NCBI GenBank assembly: GCA_025350985.1
Contig: JANXWU010000328.1
Coordinates: forward strand, 1-9,666
Length of the DNA: 9,666 nucleotides
Reading direction: 5' to 3'
DNA from: Spartobacteria bacterium
GTDB taxonomy: Bacteria > Verrucomicrobiota > Verrucomicrobiia > Chthoniobacterales > Chthoniobacteraceae
A model generated the notes under the pieces. The model was not told the DNA's origin and ran no database searches. It saw nothing but the letters and a program-made list of their open reading frames with translations. A program made the translations under genes and the position numbers. Shown piece after piece: positions 6,945-9,666 of the stretch (positions are counted from its first letter, which is position 1; each line of letters begins with the position of its first letter).

Positions 6945-7583
6945 CTACGAATATTTCAACACGATTTGAAAGACGACATTTCCGGCGTCGCGGCAGCGGT
7001 CGATGGTGCGTTCCAGCAGTTCATAAATGTCCTTGAGCACCAGCATTTCGCGCACTTCGATGTTCCCGTGGTAGAGGTCGTAGAGAACTTTCGTCATCAG
7101 TTTGTCGGCGTCGCCCTCGATGGCCTGCAGCCGCTCATAGCTGTCGGAAATCCCCTCGACGTGCTGGCGTTCCCGTAACTTTTTCACCATCGCCGAAACC
7201 GCCTCCGCCGCATTCTCCAAGAGCTTCACCTGTTTCATCACCGGCTCCATCGTGATGATCGCGGGAAAATAGAGCAGCCGCTCGCCGATTTTTTCGATGT
7301 TCTTCGGTATTTTATAAAGCCCGCTCGAGAGCGCGTCGATGTCCTCGCGCTCCAGCGGCGTGATGAAAGTTTTGCAGAGCCGCTCGCGGATTTCCTGCGT
7401 GATCCGTTTGTGTTTGCGCCGGCTTTGCGCGAGCTCGCCCAGCATTTCCTCGGGCTTGGAATCAGGAGCGCCGGCGAGCAACCGCACGAGCATGCCGGCG
7501 CTGGCTTTCGCCTCGCTCGCGCTGCTGTCGAGGAGATCGTAAAACGTTTCGTCCTGCCCAAAAATTCGTTTGAGTGCGTTCAT
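6945..7583 (-). CDS. DUF47/PhoU-like Pit accessory protein
   Basis: A 212-aa all-helical protein of the DUF47 (PhoU-related) family, commonly encoded next to pit genes and thought to modulate Pit transport in the cytosol. Visible family features are the N-terminal LKRIFGQDETFYDLLDSSA segment, a central LEREDIDALSSGLYKIPKNIEKIGERL, and the C-terminal LKDIYELLERTIDRCRDAGNVV helix. The last has the E-x3-D-x3-D-like spacing seen in PhoU relatives. The ATG at 7583 is preferred, giving the usual family length. The frame extends upstream to a TTG at 7625, but the 14 extra residues (LSFAAGAPVDSGR) look unlike the family and cross a strong hairpin. It sits between phoU (66 nt upstream) and pit (14 nt downstream). 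The family is sure; the function is inferred from neighbours. Confidence -1.
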   Translation of the reverse strand: MNALKRIFGQDETFYDLLDSSASEAKASAGMLVRLLAGAPDSKPEEMLGELAQSRRKHKRITQEIRERLCKTFITPLEREDIDALSSGLYKIPKNIEKIGERLLYFPAIITMEPVMKQVKLLENAAEAVSAMVKKLRERQHVEGISDSYERLQAIEGDADKLMTKVLYDLYHGNIEVREMLVLKDIYELLERTIDRCRDAGNVVFQIVLKYS

Positions 7584-7605
7584 GCGCCCGGAATCTACGG
7601 GCGCA
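7583..7605 (-). promoter_or_regulatory. Hairpin abutting the DUF47 start codon
   Basis: TGCGCCCG (7583-7590) and CGGGCGCA (7598-7605) form a perfect 8-bp GC-rich stem with a 7-nt loop (GAATCTA on the plus strand). On the mRNA the 3' arm ends at the A of the ATG at 7583, so the structure covers where a ribosome-binding site should be; no Shine-Dalgarno sequence is otherwise visible. An overlapping smaller pairing, CGGG-TGCG-CCCG, would compete with it. Possible role: limiting or switching translation of DUF47 and pit relative to pst. The structure is seen; the role is inferred. Confidence -1.
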
Positions 7606-7619
7606 CCCGCCGCGAAGGA

Positions 7620-7649
7620 AAGCAAAAGTCGAAAGCGCGCACGCTTGCT
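7620..7649 (-). other. Second stem-loop in the phoU-DUF47 intergenic gap
   Basis: Directly after the phoU TAG (7652-7650) the minus strand reads AAGCG-TGCG-CGCTT, a 5-bp stem with a 4-nt loop, nested in a wider AGCAA/TTGCT pairing. T-rich sequence follows but there is no clean T-run. It might be an RNA processing site or partial terminator between the Pst and Pit halves of the operon. Weak evidence. Confidence -1.
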
Positions 7650-8354
7650 CTAAACCACGCGCAGATCGCTGGCCGCCACCGACTCCCTCAAGCTGCGCTC
7701 ATGACGGATGTCCTCGGCACGGTAGAGGTAGAAAACCTCCTCGGCGATGTTCTTGGCGTGGTCGGCAATTCGCTCGATGGCCTTCGCGATGACGAGCACG
7801 CACAGCGCGCGGGAAATGGTCGTCGGCTCGCTGGCCATTTCGCGGGTCATTTCGCGGATGGCGCGGCGGTTGATCTCATCGACCTGCTGGTCGCGTCCGA
7901 TGATTCCCGGCACGATTTCCGGTTTCTGGTCGATGAACGCGGTGATGCTTTCCCGCAGCATTTGCTCCGCGAGTTGCGCCATCGTCGGAAGATCGACGAC
8001 CGCTTTGAGCATTGGCTCTTTGTTCAAATCGCGCACACGGCGCGCGATCGTCGTCGCCTGGTCGCCCACGCGTTCGAGGTTGCTGGAAATTTTCGACGCG
8101 GCCAGCATGAAGCGGCAGTCGCGGGCGACGGGTGCGTGCGTGGCCATGTAGTTGATGACCATTTCATCGACGGAAATTTCCAGCCGGTCGATGCTGGCGT
8201 CCTCGGCTTCGACCGAGTCCGCGAGGTTGTCATCGCGTTCCGTGAGCGCCTGCATGGCGTGGGCGAGATTGCGCCCGGCGAGGCTGGCCATGAGCAGCAG
8301 CGCGTCGCGGATGTGCGCGAGTTGCGCTTCAAATTGGTGGGGCAGTTGGGACAT
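7650..8354 (-). CDS. phoU: PhoU phosphate signalling regulator (pst-operon copy)
   Basis: A 234-aa PhoU with two three-helix repeats. The metal-site motifs are NLERVGDQATTIARR (E94, D98) and AIERIADHAKNIAEE (E194, D198). The C-terminal YLYRAEDIRHERSL resembles the end of classical PhoU. The ATG at 8354 is only 6 nt after the pstB stop, and the MSQLPHQFEAQLAHIRDALLLMASLAGRN start matches normal PhoU N-termini. Its position right after pstB is the standard pstSCAB-phoU order, so this copy is the better candidate for the regulator that couples the Pst transporter to the PhoR/PhoB system. Length is normal and no key residue is missing. A related copy lies at 3696-4379. Confidence -1.
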   Translation of the reverse strand: MSQLPHQFEAQLAHIRDALLLMASLAGRNLAHAMQALTERDDNLADSVEAEDASIDRLEISVDEMVINYMATHAPVARDCRFMLAASKISSNLERVGDQATTIARRVRDLNKEPMLKAVVDLPTMAQLAEQMLRESITAFIDQKPEIVPGIIGRDQQVDEINRRAIREMTREMASEPTTISRALCVLVIAKAIERIADHAKNIAEEVFYLYRAEDIRHERSLRESVAASDLRVV

Positions 8355-8360
8355 GTTTTT

Positions 8361-9215
8361 TTAACCAAAGCGGCCGCTGATGTAATCCTCGGTCTTTTGG
8401 TGCGCCGGATTCGTGAAAATTTTCTCGGTTTTGTCGAACTCGATCAGTTTGCCCAGATAGAAAAATGCCGTGTGATCCGAGCAGCGGCCGGCCTGCTGCA
8501 TGTTGTGCGTGACGATGGCGATGGTGAACTGCTGGCGCAGATCATAAATCAATTCTTCGATGCGCGCCGTGGCGATCGGATCGAGCGCGGAGCACGGCTC
8601 GTCCATCAGGATGATTTCCGGCTGCACGGCGATGGCTCGCGCGATGCAAAGCCGCTGCTGTTGCCCGCCGGAAAGTCCGAGGCCGCTGGTGTGGAGGCGG
8701 TCTTTGACTTCATCCCACAAACCCGCCTGCCGCAGACTGCGCTCGACCGATTCGTCAAGCTGAGGGCGTTTGTCGATGCCGTGAATTTTCAAGCCGTAGG
8801 TGATGTTTTCGTAGATCGATTTGGGAAACGGATTCGACTTTTGAAAAACCATCCCGACGCGCTTCCGCAGTTCGATGACATCGACACCAGGGCTGTAAAT
8901 ATCGACGCCGTGAATGCGCACCTGACCCGAGTTGATGCGCGCTCCGGGGACGAGATCGTTCATGCGGTTGAGGCAGCGGAGCAGCGTGGTTTTGCCACAG
9001 CCCGACGGTCCGATAAACGCCGTCACAGCGTGGGGCGGAAGGTTCAGGCTGACGCCGTGCAGCACTTGAAAATCGGTGTAAAAAAAATCGAGATTTTCGA
9101 TTTCGATCGCCGCTGGCGGTGGTGTTTCGCCGCCGGTCCCGGGAGTGGCAGCGGGCTGAACCGGGATCGTTTCGTCCGTGGGAGCGGTCATGGGTGGTTC
9201 GAGATTTTTTACCAT
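8361..9215 (-). CDS. pstB: Phosphate ABC transporter ATP-binding protein PstB
   Basis: A 284-aa ABC ATPase powering high-affinity phosphate import by the PstSCAB complex at the inner membrane. Walker A GPSGCGKT is at 69-76 and the Q-loop is Q125 in [12 protein letters not shown], a PstB-specific stretch. The signature LSGGQQQ is at 181-187, Walker B ILMDEP at 202-207 (D205, E206) and the switch histidine is H237 in VTHNMQQA. The RCLNRMNDL and [11 protein letters not shown] segments are typical of PstB rather than other ABC ATPases. The ATG at 9215 overlaps the end of pstA by 7 nt (ATGGTAA). A second ATG at 9191 would remove 8 residues. Either way there is a proline- and threonine-rich tail of about 35 residues before the domain, longer than in E. 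coli PstB (257 aa). Identification is certain; the start is less so. Confidence -1.
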   Translation of the reverse strand: MVKNLEPPMTAPTDETIPVQPAATPGTGGETPPPAAIEIENLDFFYTDFQVLHGVSLNLPPHAVTAFIGPSGCGKTTLLRCLNRMNDLVPGARINSGQVRIHGVDIYSPGVDVIELRKRVGMVFQKSNPFPKSIYENITYGLKIHGIDKRPQLDESVERSLRQAGLWDEVKDRLHTSGLGLSGGQQQRLCIARAIAVQPEIILMDEPCSALDPIATARIEELIYDLRQQFTIAIVTHNMQQAGRCSDHTAFFYLGKLIEFDKTEKIFTNPAHQKTEDYISGRFG

Positions 9216-9666
9216 TGGAATCGCCGCCGCAATCGGGCGCGCAGAAAGATGGAGCCAAGCGCGATCAGCATCACCAGCGCGAGGAAGACGAACGCCGATC
9301 CGTATTGCACGCGCTCGGTGTACCGGTTTTGCGGAATCTTCGAGCTGACGACGTAGATGTGATAGGGGAGCGCCATCACGCCTTGAAAAAAGAAATCGCC
9401 CGCCTGGTCAACCTGCCACGGCAGTCGATCGCGAATGACGTAGGCGGCGGTGAACATAATCGGCGCGGTCTCGCCGGCGACCCGCGCGATGCCGAGGATC
9501 GACGACGTGAGGATGCCTGGCATTGCATACGGCAGGACATTCGTGCGGATCGACTGCCACTTCGTCGCGCCCAGCGCCAGCGCGCCTTCGCGAAAACCCT
9601 GCGGCACCGATTTCAGCGCCTCCTCGCTCGCGGTGATGACTACCGGCAGCACCATCGTCGCCAGCG
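9209..9666 (-). CDS. pstA: Phosphate ABC transporter permease PstA, C-terminal part
   Basis: The frame is open to the right edge, so the N-terminal part is missing; 151 codons are present. The ATG at 9655 is internal. It is an inner-membrane permease that forms the phosphate channel with PstC. The cytoplasmic coupling (EAA) loop is clear: [20 protein letters not shown] followed by [12 protein letters not shown], then [23 protein letters not shown], a very typical PstA stretch. A last membrane helix, [17 protein letters not shown], ends in a basic tail [10 protein letters not shown]. The stop TAA (9211-9209) overlaps the pstB ATG, so the two are translationally coupled. pstC and pstS would be expected beyond the right edge. 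Confidence -1.
   Translation of the reverse strand, partial: LATMVLPVVITASEEALKSVPQGFREGALALGATKWQSIRTNVLPYAMPGILTSSILGIARVAGETAPIMFTAAYVIRDRLPWQVDQAGDFFFQGVMALPYHIYVVSSKIPQNRYTERVQYGSAFVFLALVMLIALGSIFLRARLRRRFQW

Noticed and set aside
7584..7625. TTG start at 7625 for the DUF47 gene
   Set aside because: The extra 14 residues do not resemble the family, and the ATG at 7583 gives the usual N-terminus; kept only as an alternative.
7410..9356. A 648-codon plus-strand open frame opposite DUF47, phoU and pstB
   Set aside because: It is the antisense shadow of three well-identified genes in GC-rich DNA; its protein is rich in Arg, His, Asp and Ala without any domain motif.

Overview
The window is GC-rich bacterial DNA, apparently from a Gram-negative chromosome. 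The mix is a very long hemagglutinin/autotransporter-like exoprotein, a PIN-PhoH ATPase, Pst plus Pit phosphate transport, and several PhoU-type proteins. This would suit a Verrucomicrobiota-like or related environmental lineage, but that placement is an inference from general character; no marker gene is present.

Layout. (1) 1-2172, plus strand: the C-terminal 723 codons of a large repetitive secreted protein of the filamentous-hemagglutinin type. (2) 2181-3182, minus strand: moaA, the radical-SAM enzyme of molybdenum cofactor synthesis, converging on the exoprotein with 8 nt between the stop codons. (3) 3183-3372: a 190-bp divergent intergenic region. It holds three 7-bp CTGTCAC-like direct repeats at an exact 11-bp period followed by TACAAT, which is a very good Pho-box promoter candidate reading right. 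(4) 3373-4379, plus strand: a 108-aa helical protein of unknown function whose stop codon overlaps the start of a phoU gene (ATGA overlap). (5) 4386 to the right edge, minus strand: a compact run read right to left as pstA (partial), pstB, a second phoU, a DUF47/PhoU-like Pit accessory gene, a Pit-type phosphate transporter, and a PIN-PhoH ATPase.

How it works together. From 3289 onward nearly everything concerns inorganic phosphate: high-affinity ABC uptake (PstA, PstB), low-affinity Pit uptake with its PhoU-like partner, two PhoU regulators on opposite strands, and a PhoH-family RNA-acting ATPase. Only the right-hand phoU sits in the pst operon. The left-hand one forms its own two-gene unit with the small unknown protein, behind its own predicted Pho box. 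The most interesting points are this predicted PhoB-controlled small-protein/PhoU pair, the joining of Pst and Pit systems in one run of genes, and palindromes that include the stop codons at both convergent gene junctions. I saw no tRNA, rRNA, CRISPR array, insertion sequence or phage gene.
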